Of a stretch of 64,000 nucleotides of DNA, positions 34,321 through 43,798 are shown one piece after another. Both the position numbers and the translations under genes were made by a program. The DNA is from JAEUMW01 sp963734295 (GTDB taxonomy: Bacteria; Pseudomonadota; Gammaproteobacteria; Burkholderiales; JAEUMW01). The DNA is taken from assembly GCA_963734295.1 (NCBI GenBank), contig CAVTGS010000027.1, positions 124,001 through 188,000 on the forward strand, in the 5' to 3' direction. The notes under the pieces were generated by a model. That model had not been told where the DNA came from. It was given only the letters and a program-made list of their open reading frames with translations, and searched no databases. Positions within the stretch are counted from its first letter, which is position 1, and each line of letters opens with the position of its first letter.

Positions 34321-36576
34321 TTAAGCTCGGCCGTGGAACGTGCGGTTGATCACGTCGAGCTGCTGCTCCTTCGTGAGCTTCACGAAGTTGACCGCATACC
34401 CCGAGACCCGGATCGTGAGCTGCGGGTATTTCTCCGGTTGCTCCATCGCCTCCTGCAACGTATCGCGGTTGAGCACGTTGAGGTTCGAGTGGAACCCGTT
34501 CGAGGCGAAATAGGCATCGAGCCCACCGACGGCGCGCGTGATGCGCTCGTCCTCCGTCCCGAGTGAAGTCGGCACCACCGAAATCGTAAGGGAGATGCCG
34601 TCTTCGGCGTCGTCGTAAGGCAGCTTCGCGACCGACAACATCGCCGCCATCCACCCGCTCGAGTCGGCGCCGTTCGATGGATTGGCGCCCGGTGCGAACG
34701 GCATACCGGTGCGTCGCCCGTCGGGCGTGTTGCCGGTCTGCTTGCCGTACACGACGTTAGAGGTGATGGTCAGGATCGACTGCGTATGCACCGCGCCGCG
34801 ATAGGTCTCGTAGTGCCGGATCTTGTTCATCATCATCGAGACCAGCATCTCGGCGATGCTGTCGACGCGGTCGTCGTTGTTCCCGTACTTCGGAAACTCG
34901 CCTTCGACCTCGTAGTCGACGATGAGGCCGGTGTCGTCGCGCACCGGCTTCACCTTCGCATGCTTGATCGCGGAGAGGCTGTCGGCGGTATGCGAGAGGC
35001 CCGCCATGCCGCAGGCCATGGTGCGCAGGATGTCACGGTCGTGCAGCGCCATCAGCACCGCTTCGTAGCAGTACTTGTCGTGCATGTAATGGATGATGTT
35101 GAGGGCGTTGACGTAGGTCTTCGCCAGCCACTCCATCATCCCGTCGAACCGCTCGAACACCTCGTCGTAACCGAGCACGTCGCTACGGATCGGCTCGAGG
35201 TGCGGCCCGACCTGTTCGCCGGTCAACTCGTCGCGGCCGCCGTTGATTGCATAGAGCAGCGCTTTCGGCATGTTGACGCGCGCGCCGAAGAACTGCATCT
35301 GCTTGCCGACCGCCATGCCCGACACACAGCAGGCGATGGCCGCGTCGTCGCCGTATTTCGGACGCATCATGTCGTCGGACATGTACTGGATCGAGCTGGT
35401 GTCGATCGAGCACTTCGCGGCAAAGCGCTTGAAGCCGTCCGGCAGGCGCGTCGACCAGCCCACGGTGAGGTTGGGCTCGGGCGCGGGCCCCAGGTTGTAG
35501 AGCGTCTGCAGGATGCGGAAGCTCGACTTCGTCACCAGGGTGCGGCCATCGTCGCCCATGCCGGCGATGAACTCCGTAACCCACGTCGGGTCGCCCGAGA
35601 AGAGCTGGTTGTACTCCGGAGTCCGCAGGAAGCGCACGATGCGGAACTTGATCACGAGGTCGTCTATGAGCTCCTGCGCCTGGGATTCGGTGAGCGTGCC
35701 CTCGCGCAAGTCGCGCTCGAGATAAACATCCAGGAACGTGGCGATGCGCCCCACCGACATGGCCGCACCGTTCTGCTCCTTGATCGCGGCGAGGTAGGCG
35801 AAGTAGGTCCACTGCACGGCTTCGCGGCCGTTGCCCGCCGGTTGCGAGACGTCGTAGCCGTAGTTCCTGGCCATCTGCGAGATCTGCTTGAGCGACTTCA
35901 CCTGCTCGGACAGTTCCTCGCGCAGCCGGATCACGTCCTCGGTCGCGTGCCGGTCGTCCAGCTCGGCGCGCTCGGCGAGCTTCTCCTTGACGAGGAAATC
36001 GAGGCCGTACAGCGCGAGGCGGCGATAGTCGCCGATGATCCGGCCGCGGCCATAGGCGTCGGGCAGCCCGGTGACGATCCCGGACTTGCGGCACTTGCGG
36101 ATCTCCGGGGTGTACGCATCGAAGACGCCGTCGTTGTGCGTCTTGGCGTACGTGGTGAAGATCTTGGCGATCTGGGCATCCGGCTCGTAGCCGTAGGCCT
36201 TGAGGCTCGCCTCGACGACCTTCCAGCCGCCCTTCGGCATGATCGCTCGCTTCAGCGGCGCGTCGGTCTGGAGGCCGACGATGAGCTCGAGGTCGCGGTC
36301 GATGTAACCGGGACCGTGCGCGACGATGCTGGAGGGCTCCTGCGACACGTCGAGCACGCCTTTCCGGGTCTCCTCGGCAATCAGCGGCAGCAACCTCTCC
36401 CAGACCTTGCGGGTGCGCGCGGTCGGGCCGGCGAGAAACGACGCGTCGCCGACGTAGGGGGTGTAGTTACGCTGAATGAAATCGCGGACGTTGATTCGGG
36501 TTTTCCAGGGACCGGACTTGAACGCCCGCCAGGGATTGTCTCGGGACTCTTGCGCTTCCTTCGGGATGGCTGCCAT
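34321..36576 (-). CDS. pflB: Formate C-acetyltransferase (pyruvate/2-oxobutyrate formate-lyase)
   Basis: 751 residues from ATG 36576, close to the usual 759. Active-site Cys416-Cys417 (AIACCVSGMAVG) and the glycyl-radical loop RVSGYAVNF with Gly726 are both intact; NVYGKQTGNTPDGR-like residues (VVYGKQTGNTPDGRRTG) are present. It cleaves pyruvate, and 2-oxobutyrate in TdcE-type enzymes, with CoA to acetyl- or propionyl-CoA plus formate under anoxic conditions. In this cluster it sits downstream of serine and threonine dehydratases, so both substrates are likely. Confidence 0.95.
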   Translation of the reverse strand: MAAIPKEAQESRDNPWRAFKSGPWKTRINVRDFIQRNYTPYVGDASFLAGPTARTRKVWERLLPLIAEETRKGVLDVSQEPSSIVAHGPGYIDRDLELIVGLQTDAPLKRAIMPKGGWKVVEASLKAYGYEPDAQIAKIFTTYAKTHNDGVFDAYTPEIRKCRKSGIVTGLPDAYGRGRIIGDYRRLALYGLDFLVKEKLAERAELDDRHATEDVIRLREELSEQVKSLKQISQMARNYGYDVSQPAGNGREAVQWTYFAYLAAIKEQNGAAMSVGRIATFLDVYLERDLREGTLTESQAQELIDDLVIKFRIVRFLRTPEYNQLFSGDPTWVTEFIAGMGDDGRTLVTKSSFRILQTLYNLGPAPEPNLTVGWSTRLPDGFKRFAAKCSIDTSSIQYMSDDMMRPKYGDDAAIACCVSGMAVGKQMQFFGARVNMPKALLYAINGGRDELTGEQVGPHLEPIRSDVLGYDEVFERFDGMMEWLAKTYVNALNIIHYMHDKYCYEAVLMALHDRDILRTMACGMAGLSHTADSLSAIKHAKVKPVRDDTGLIVDYEVEGEFPKYGNNDDRVDSIAEMLVSMMMNKIRHYETYRGAVHTQSILTITSNVVYGKQTGNTPDGRRTGMPFAPGANPSNGADSSGWMAAMLSVAKLPYDDAEDGISLTISVVPTSLGTEDERITRAVGGLDAYFASNGFHSNLNVLNRDTLQEAMEQPEKYPQLTIRVSGYAVNFVKLTKEQQLDVINRTFHGRA

Positions 36577-36668
36577 GAGAGACCTCGTGCACGACAGGGT
36601 TGAAGACTTGGATCTTGTGATGTCCGTCCAGCTAACTTTACCTCCGCGACGAATGCCGGTTCGACCAA

Positions 36669-37850
36669 CTATCCCGCGAGCGCTCGGGTATGACGGGCGA
36701 TCATCAGTTCCTCGTTGGTCGGGATGACCCATGCTGCAATGCGACTCGATGCCGTGCTGATGCGCGGGCCGCCTGCGGCATTGGCCGTGGTATCGAGCTC
36801 GACACCGAGCCACGTCGCCTGACGGCACACGGCTTCGCGGATTGCTGCAGCGCGTTCGCCGATGCCCGCGGTGAACACGATCGCATCGAGCCCACCGAGC
36901 GCCGCCGCCAGTGAACCCAGTTCGCGGCCGATGCGGTAGACAAAGAGATCGATCGCGAGTTTCGCGCGCGGCTCGGTACTTTCGAGGAGCTCGCGCATGT
37001 CGCTCGAGATGCCGGAGACCCCGAGCAAGCCCGACTTTTTATATAGCAGGGACTCGATCGCCGCGGCGTCCATCTTCAGTTCCTGCATGCAATAGAGGAC
37101 TACCCCCGGATCGAGGTTGCCGGAACGCGTGCCCATCGGCAGGCCGTCGACGGCGGTGAACCCCATGGTGCTCGCCACGCTTTTCCCGCCGAGCATCGCG
37201 CACATGCTGGCGCCGTTGCCGAGATGCAGCACCACTGTCTTGCCGGCCGCCGCGCGCGCGTCATGCTGTGCCAGCACGGAGGCAATGTACTCGTAGGACA
37301 AGCCGTGAAAGCCGTACCGGCGCACGCCGCGGTCGGTGATCGAAGCGGGCAGCGCAAACGCTTGCGCCAGGGGCGGCGCGGTCCGGTGAAAGGCGGTGTC
37401 GAAGCACGCCACCTGCACGATATCGGGACGCTTCTCCGCAATCAGCCGGATCGGCAGCAGGTTATGCGGCTGGTGTAGCGGCGCGAGCGGGACGAACTGG
37501 GCGAGCGTCTCGAGGATAACCGCATCGACCCGCACCGGCGCGGCGTAGAGGTTGCCGCCGTGCACCACGCGGTGCCCTACCGCGATCAGGTTCGTGTCGC
37601 CGGCCTGCGCGAGGAGCCACTGGAACAGAAACTCGAGTGCCCCGGCGTGTTGCGGCGCCGCACCCTCGTCCCACGCGTGCTCGCCGACCACTTTGCCACT
37701 CGCATCCTTCGCCCGAAACCGCGCATTGCCGTATAGCTCTTCGAGGTTGCCGCTCACGACCGCTTCGAGCGCACCGTCAGCCGTGACGAAGAACTCCGTA
37801 AACTTGAGGCTCGACGAGCCGGCGTTGAGCACCAGGATCGCGTCGCTCAT
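36669..37850 (-). CDS. ackA: Acetate/propionate kinase
   Basis: 393 residues from ATG 37850. LVLNAGSSSLKF at the N-terminus, GHRVVHGG, YGFHGLSYEYIASVL, VLHLGNGASMCAM and FTAGIGERAAAIREAV are the ASKHA-fold signatures of acetate kinase. The start overlaps the pta stop (ATGA). It makes ATP from acetyl-phosphate (or propionyl-phosphate), the role TdcD plays in E. coli. Confidence 0.94.
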   Translation of the reverse strand: MSDAILVLNAGSSSLKFTEFFVTADGALEAVVSGNLEELYGNARFRAKDASGKVVGEHAWDEGAAPQHAGALEFLFQWLLAQAGDTNLIAVGHRVVHGGNLYAAPVRVDAVILETLAQFVPLAPLHQPHNLLPIRLIAEKRPDIVQVACFDTAFHRTAPPLAQAFALPASITDRGVRRYGFHGLSYEYIASVLAQHDARAAAGKTVVLHLGNGASMCAMLGGKSVASTMGFTAVDGLPMGTRSGNLDPGVVLYCMQELKMDAAAIESLLYKKSGLLGVSGISSDMRELLESTEPRAKLAIDLFVYRIGRELGSLAAALGGLDAIVFTAGIGERAAAIREAVCRQATWLGVELDTTANAAGGPRISTASSRIAAWVIPTNEELMIARHTRALAG

Positions 37851-38794
37851 TTGAGCGCTCCTTTGGCAGCCAATTCGCGTCGGTGATGCGCCACCAGCGC
37901 CGCCACGGCGCAGGAGGCAAGCCGGCTCTCCACCGAGTCGGCGCGGCTGGTGAGCGTGATCGGCACGCGCGCGCCGACCACGATGCCCGCCGAATCCGCA
38001 TCGGCGAGGAATGACAAACTCTTCGCCAGCATGTTGCCGGCCTCGAGGTCGGGCACCACGAGGATGTCGGCCTGCCCTGCAACCGGACCGCCGATCCCCT
38101 TGATGCGCGCGGCCTCGGGGCTGATCGCGTTGTCGAGGGCGAGCGGCCCGTCGAGCACGCCGCCGGTGATCTGGCCGCGCTCCGCCATTTTGCAGAGCGC
38201 CGCCGCTTCCACGGTCGAGTCGAGCTTGGGATTCACCGTTTCCATGGCCGAGAGAATCGCCACCTTTGGGCGATCGACGCCGAGCGCGAGCGCGAGATCG
38301 ATGGCGTTCTGCACGATGTCCACCTTGTCTTCCAGCGTGGGAAAGATGTTGATCGCGGCGTCGGTGATGATGAGGACGTTCGAGTGGTTGGGAACGTCGA
38401 GGATGAAGCAATGGCTCAAGCGCCGTTCGGTGCGTAGTCCGGTCTCGCGCTTCACGACCGCCCCGAGCAGCTCGTCGGTGTGCAGCGACCCCTTCATCAG
38501 CATCTCGGCGCGCCCTTCGCGCACGAGCGCGACGGCCTTCTCGGCGGCTTCGTGGCTGTGCTCGGCATCGACGATTTCATACGGGGTGACGTCGAGCTTC
38601 GCGGCCTCGGCGGTGCTCAGGATCTTGTTGCGCGGCCCGACCAGGATCGGCGCGATGATCCCCATCTGCGCGGCGTCGACCGCACCTGCGAGTGCGAATT
38701 CGCTGCATGGATGCGCCACGGCGGTGGGGGTCGCCGGCAGCCCTTTGACCCTTTCAATCAAGCGCTCGTACGCCGTGCGCGTCTTGGAATTCAT
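37847..38794 (-). CDS. pta: Phosphate acetyl/butyryltransferase
   Basis: 315 residues, the short single-domain form. HPCSEFALAGAVDAAQMGII, LMKGSLHTDELLGAVV, NVLIITDAAINIFPTLEDKV and LVVPDLEAGNMLAKSLSFLA match phosphotransacetylase/phosphotransbutyrylase. It converts acyl-CoA to acyl-phosphate for AckA. GGAGG precedes the ATG. It is the first gene of the fermentation cluster; A/T-rich sequence (about 38817-38835) upstream is the best place for its promoter, with a TAGAAT-like box on this strand. Confidence 0.93.
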   Translation of the reverse strand: MNSKTRTAYERLIERVKGLPATPTAVAHPCSEFALAGAVDAAQMGIIAPILVGPRNKILSTAEAAKLDVTPYEIVDAEHSHEAAEKAVALVREGRAEMLMKGSLHTDELLGAVVKRETGLRTERRLSHCFILDVPNHSNVLIITDAAINIFPTLEDKVDIVQNAIDLALALGVDRPKVAILSAMETVNPKLDSTVEAAALCKMAERGQITGGVLDGPLALDNAISPEAARIKGIGGPVAGQADILVVPDLEAGNMLAKSLSFLADADSAGIVVGARVPITLTSRADSVESRLASCAVAALVAHHRRELAAKGALK

Positions 38795-39100
38795 GATCGA
38801 ACCTCCGCCAAGTTAGTCTAAAATTCTAATGAAAAGCGCGCAATGGTAACACCCGAATGCACTCGGAATCGTGACACCTCATGCCGCAGTGCGGCGCGTG
38901 GAATGACCGCACCGCCCGCGGGTCTTTCACGGGCGATCCCTGCCGGGATGTGGCAAATCCGAGGCCGTCCCGTGCACGTTGTGCTTGACGGCGGCGCCTT
39001 GGCTTTGCGATAACAGCGGTCGGCGACAATCGCTCACCGGAACCGCTGCACTGCACAGCGGATGCCGAACGCAACAAAAGCTTAACGAAGAGAGGTTGAC
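38795..39100. other. Divergent intergenic region, probable promoters both ways
   Basis: 306 bp between pta (leftward) and the first SLC13 permease (rightward). It has an A/T-rich patch at about 38817-38835 and no coding frame I would support. I looked for an FNR-type TTGAT-N4-ATCAA site, expected for anaerobic genes, and did not see one. Confidence 0.45.
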
Positions 39101-40912
39101 GTGGGTGATTCCACCATCGTATTCGCGGTCATCCTCGCCGCGCTCGCTCTCTTCATCTGGAACAAGATCCCGGCGGTCATCGTCGCGATCGGCGTGTCGC
39201 TGGCACTGTTCTTCAGCGGCATCCTCACCGGTGCCGAGGTGCTGGCCGGACTCGGCGATCCGACTGTCATTCTGATCGCGGGCCTCTTCGTGGTGGGCGC
39301 CGGTCTCGAGGCTTCGGGCGTTACGACGTGGGCGGGTCAGCAGTTGGTCGAGAAGTCGGCTGGCAGCAAGACACGGGCGTTTTTGCTGCTCATGCTCCTC
39401 GCGGCGCTCGCCACTGCCACCATCAGCGTGAACGGCACCGTGGCCGCGTTGTTGCCGATGGTGATCGTCGTCGCGCTCAGGCTCGGCGAGCCGACCTCGC
39501 AACTGCTGCTGCCGCTTTGCTTCGCCGCGCACAGCTCGACCATGCTGACGCTGCTCGGCGCGCCCTTGAACGTGATCGCGTCCAGCACGGCGAAGGATGC
39601 CGGCTACGGCGGCATTGGCTTCTTCGAATTCGCGGTGGCGGGCGTGCCGATTTTCATCGGCTCGGTGATCATCATGCTGCTCACCAAGCGCTTCCTGCTG
39701 CCGCATCGCAACGGGGCGTCGCTGCCCGCCGACTTCAGCGCTCATGCCCAGACGCTCGTCGAACAGTATCGGATCGAGGACGGATTGCACGGCCTGCGGG
39801 TGCGGGCCTCTTCGCCCTATGTCGGCAAGCCGCGCGACGCGGTCGATTTGAAGAACTACTCGGGCTTGAGCCTGGTTGCGATCCAGGAAGGCGAAGGCGG
39901 CAAGCCGCTCGCGCGCCCGACCATCGCCGAGGGCGACGTGATCCTGGTGCGCGGCGAACGCGAGCCACTGGGTCGGTGGGCGACCGAACAGCATCTCGCG
40001 CTGCGCTCGGGGGACGAGCTGGGCGGCGTTGCGGAGACGCTCTTCAACAAGGGTTCGGGCCTCGCCGAAGTGGTGATTCCGACCCGCTCCAAGCTGGTGG
40101 GGCAGGAGGTGTTCCCCGGCATGTCGGCTCGCGATGGCGACCTGATGGTGCTCGCGGTGCAGCGCGCCGGCGAAGATCTGGGGACCTTACCCACCAAGCT
40201 CGCGGTCGGCGACCACCTGCTGCTGCAAGGCACGTGGCAGGCCCTGGACAAGCACCTGGCCGACCCGCAGGTGATGGTGGTGGACTCGCCCGACGTGGTG
40301 CGCCGGCAAGCCATCCCGCTCGGTCATCGGGCGTGGGAAGCGATCGCGGTGCTGGTTGCGCTGGTCGTCATGCTGGTGGGCAACTGGTTCCCGGCGGCGC
40401 TGGTGGCGGTGATCTGCTCCGTCGCCCTCGTGCTCCTGCGCGTGCTCACCGTGCCACAGGCCTACAAGGGCATCGACTGGAACACCTGCATCCTCGTGGG
40501 CGGCATGATCCCGCTCGCGACCGCGATGCGGAAAACCGGCGCCGCGGAACTGCTCGCCGACTACCTCATTCATTTCGTCGGTGCTCTCGGCCCGCGCGCC
40601 ATCCTTGCCGGCCTGTTCCTCGTTACGTTCGCCCTCACATCGGTCATGAGCAACACCGCCGCAGCGCTCGTCATGCTGCCGATCGCGGTGGCGACCGGCG
40701 TCGAGATGGGTGTCTCACCGATGGCGCTGATCATCGCGGTCACCGTGGGCGCGCACGGCGCGCTGTTGACCCCGGTCGCGACCCCGGTCAACCTGATGGT
40801 GGTGGGTCCCGGCGGCTACCACTTCGGCGATTACTGGAAATATGGCCTGCCGATCGGGATCTGGTGGCTGGTCGTGGTGGCCTTCCTGGTGCCGCTTTAC
40901 TGGCGGTTCTAG
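39101..40912 (+). CDS. SLC13 family permease with two RCK_C (TrkA-C) domains, copy 1
   Basis: 603 residues, GTG start with AGAGG upstream. Membrane helices span about 1-210 and 400-603. TISVNGTVAALLPMVIVVAL and VMSNTAAALVMLPIAVATGV are the two inverted-repeat substrate/Na+ loops of the DASS/SLC13 fold. Between them sit two soluble RCK_C domains (about 225-300 and 310-395; GLSLVAIQEGEGGKPLARPT, IAEGDVILVRGEREPLG and GDLMVLAVQRAGEDLG), usually ligand sensors. Substrates of such proteins include sulfate, other divalent anions and organic acids. Copies 2 (43799) and 3 (52820) have identical length. A P-type ATPase gene follows. Confidence 0.88.
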   Translation: MGDSTIVFAVILAALALFIWNKIPAVIVAIGVSLALFFSGILTGAEVLAGLGDPTVILIAGLFVVGAGLEASGVTTWAGQQLVEKSAGSKTRAFLLLMLLAALATATISVNGTVAALLPMVIVVALRLGEPTSQLLLPLCFAAHSSTMLTLLGAPLNVIASSTAKDAGYGGIGFFEFAVAGVPIFIGSVIIMLLTKRFLLPHRNGASLPADFSAHAQTLVEQYRIEDGLHGLRVRASSPYVGKPRDAVDLKNYSGLSLVAIQEGEGGKPLARPTIAEGDVILVRGEREPLGRWATEQHLALRSGDELGGVAETLFNKGSGLAEVVIPTRSKLVGQEVFPGMSARDGDLMVLAVQRAGEDLGTLPTKLAVGDHLLLQGTWQALDKHLADPQVMVVDSPDVVRRQAIPLGHRAWEAIAVLVALVVMLVGNWFPAALVAVICSVALVLLRVLTVPQAYKGIDWNTCILVGGMIPLATAMRKTGAAELLADYLIHFVGALGPRAILAGLFLVTFALTSVMSNTAAALVMLPIAVATGVEMGVSPMALIIAVTVGAHGALLTPVATPVNLMVVGPGGYHFGDYWKYGLPIGIWWLVVVAFLVPLYWRF

Positions 40913-40920
40913 CGTCATTC

Positions 40921-40935
40921 GTCCGCGAGGCGGAC
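40921..40935 (+). terminator. Intercistronic hairpin between SLC13 copy 1 and the P-type ATPase
   Basis: GTCCGC-GAG-GCGGAC is a perfect 6-bp stem with a 3-base loop, 8 bp after the permease stop and 24 bp before the ATPase start. It may attenuate transcription into the ATPase gene or stabilise message ends. Confidence 0.3.
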
Positions 40936-40959
40936 CCGAGACAACAACGGAGCAAAGAG

Positions 40960-43712
40960 ATGGATGTAGCAGCTAAAGCCCCGCAGGCCGGCGACGATAC
41001 GCTTTGGCACGCCCTGCCTACCGCAGACGTGGTGAAGCGGCTTGCCACCAGCGTCGACAAGGGGCTCGACGCGGGCGAAGCGAAGACCCGCCTGCAGAAG
41101 TACGGGTCTAACCGCCTGCCCGAAGGCAAGAAGCGCGGGCCTTTCGTGCGCTTCCTCGCCCAGCTCAACAACATCCTCGTCTACGTGCTGCTCGGCGCCG
41201 GGTTCGTGAAGCTGATGCTCGGGTCTGTGGCTCGACGCGGGGATCATTTTCGGCGTGGTGATCCTGAACGCACTGCTCGGCTTCATCCAGGAGGGCAAGG
41301 CGGAGAAGGCGCTCGACTCGATCCGCAACATGCTCTCGGCCGAGGCGCGCACGGTGCGCGGCGGCGAGACGCGCATGACCCCGGCCGAGGACCTCGTACC
41401 GGGCGACATCGTGTTGCTGGAATCGGGCGACAAGGTGCCGGCGGACCTGCGGCTGGCCGATGCGAAGAACCTGCGCACCGAGGAAGCGGCGCTCACCGGC
41501 GAGTCGGTCCCGGCGGAGAAGACCTCCGATCCGGTCGCAGACAAGTCCACCGTCGGCGACCGCGACAGCATGGTGTTCTCGGGCACGATGGTGGTGTCCG
41601 GTCGCGGTACCGGTATCGTGGTCGCCACCGGGAGCGACACGGAGCTCGGCAAGATCAATCAGCTGCTCGCCGGCGTGAGTGCGCTCGAGACGCCGCTCCT
41701 GCGCCAGATCAAGAAGCTCGGCTACCTCATCACCGCCTGCGTCGGGGTCGTCGGCGTCCTGGTGTTCGCGTACGGCCGCTGGGTGATGGGCATGGAGTTC
41801 GTCGAGCTGTTCCAGGCGATCGTCGGCATCGCGGTGTCGCTGATCCCCGAGGGCCTGCCGGCGCTCATCACGATCACGCTCGCGATCGGCGTCCAGCGCA
41901 TGGCGAGCCGCCATTCGATCATCCGGCGCCTGCCCGCGGTCGAGACGTTGGGCTCGGTGTCGCGCATCTGCTCCGACAAGACCGGCACACTCACGCTGAT
42001 GGAGATGATGGTCGTATCCGCGGCCTCGGCCGAGTCCGAGTACCAGATTACCGGCGACGGCTATGCGCCCGAGGGCGAGGTCAAGCAAGGCGGGCAGCCC
42101 GCCAAGAAGAATCTGATCCTGGAGCTGCTCGGCCGCAACTCGCTACTGTGCAACGACGCCGAGATGTTCCAGGCGGAGGGGGTCTGGAAGGTCGAGGGCG
42201 ATCCGACCGAAGGGGCGCTGTATCCATTCGCGAACAAGCTCGGCATGAAGCGGGAGACCGAGCAGGCCGCCTATCCGCGCATCGACTCGATCCCGTTCGA
42301 GTCCGAGCACAAGTTCATGGCCACCCTGCACAGGGGCGCCGATGGCAAGGAGGTGCTGTTCGTCAAGGGTGCGCCGGAGATCATCATGGCGCATTGCGAC
42401 CGGCAGCAGCTCGCCGACGGCAACCATGCGCCGCTCGACCGCGATCATTTCCAGAGAATCTCGGACCAGTTCGCGGGCCAGGGCGAGCGCGTGCTCGGGC
42501 TCGCGTGGCTCGAGAGCCCGGCGGCTCAAGGCGGGCAGCCTCGGTCCGGCCGACCTGCCGAAGAACCTGGTGCTGATCGGCCTGATCGGCCTGCTCGATC
42601 CGCCCCGCAAGGAGGCGATCGAGGCGGTGAAGGAGTGCCATGGCGGCGGCATCCGCGTCACGATGATCACCGGCGACCACCGGATCACCGCCGCGGCGAT
42701 CGCCAAGATGCTCGGCATCGGCGACGGCAAGACCGCCATCATCGGCGCCGAGATCGAGGAGATGAACGAAGCCGCGCTGCGGGAGGCCGTGCGCGACGTC
42801 GACGTCTTCGCGCGCACGAGCCCGGAGCACAAGCTGCGGCTGGTGAAGGCGGTGCAGGCGAACCGCCAGATCTGCGCGATGACCGGCGACGGCGTGAACG
42901 ACGCGCCTTCGCTCAAGCAGGCCGACATCGGCGTGGCGATGGGCATCAAGGGCACCGAGGTCACGAAGGAGGCGGCGGACATGATCCTCGCCGACGACAA
43001 CTTCGCCTCGATCAGCGCCGCGGTGAAGGAAGGGCGCACCGTCTACAACAACATCGAGAAGGCGATCCTCTTCCTGTTCCCGACCAACGTCGCGCAGGCG
43101 CTCGTCATCGCGGTTGCCATCTTCGCGGGCTTCACGCTGCCGATCACCGCGCCGCAGGTGCTGTGGGTGAACATGGTGACTTCGGTGGCGCTCGGTCTCG
43201 CGATCTGCTTCGAGCCGCACGAGCTCGATGTGATGAGCCGGCCGCCGCGCGCGGTCGACCGGCCGATCCTGACCGGCTTCGGCATCTGGCGCGTGATCTT
43301 CGTCGGGCTGGCGCTGCTTGCGTTCACGCTGTGGGCGTTTTTCTGGATGAAGGGGCAGGATGCCTCCGACGCGCTCGCGCGCACCGTCGCGGTCAACGCG
43401 ATCACCATCGGGCAGTGCTTCTTCCTGCTGAACAGCCGCTACCTGATCGACAGCTCGCTCTCGATCAAGGGGCACATGGAGAACAAGTACGTTGCGCTCG
43501 GCATCGGCGCGGTCATCGTCCTGCAACTGCTCTTCACCTACGCACCGCCGCTGCAGGCGCTGTTCGGCAACGAGGCGGTCCCGCTGTACGTGTGGCCGTG
43601 GCTGATCGCGGGCGGCTTCGCGTTCTTCCTCGTGGTGGAGCTGGAGAAATTCATCATTCGTTCGAGCAGCGGGCTCAAGCGCATGGTTACCGCGGTGGAA
43701 GCGGGAACCTGA
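40960..43712 (+). CDS. P-type cation-transporting ATPase, with two frameshifts
   Basis: Removing one base near 41224 and one near 42522 gives 916 residues, normal for a P2-type ATPase. An N-terminal cation-ATPase domain (ALPTADVVKRLATSVDKGLD) is followed by the actuator domain (EEAALTGESVPAEKTSDPV), PEGLPALITITLAIGVQRMA, the phosphorylation site CSDKTGTLTLMEMMV (Asp near 339), KGAPEI, MITGDHRITA and TGDGVNDAPSLKQADIGVAM, then a six-helix C-terminal domain. This is a P2A-like (Ca2+ or related cation, or H+) pump of the inner membrane. As given the gene cannot be read through. Conserved codons on both sides of each break argue for a sequence error or very recent damage. Confidence 0.85.
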
Positions 43713-43798
43713 TCCATTCACGGCGGGCGAACCATGGCATTCGTCGTTAGCCCCCATCGCTCCGGCGCTGAGCGGCTGATCGCTTATCGCGCCGAGAG

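Noticed and set aside
38795..39100. FNR-type operator for the fermentation cluster
   Set aside because: No TTGAT-N4-ATCAA match found in the divergent intergenic region.
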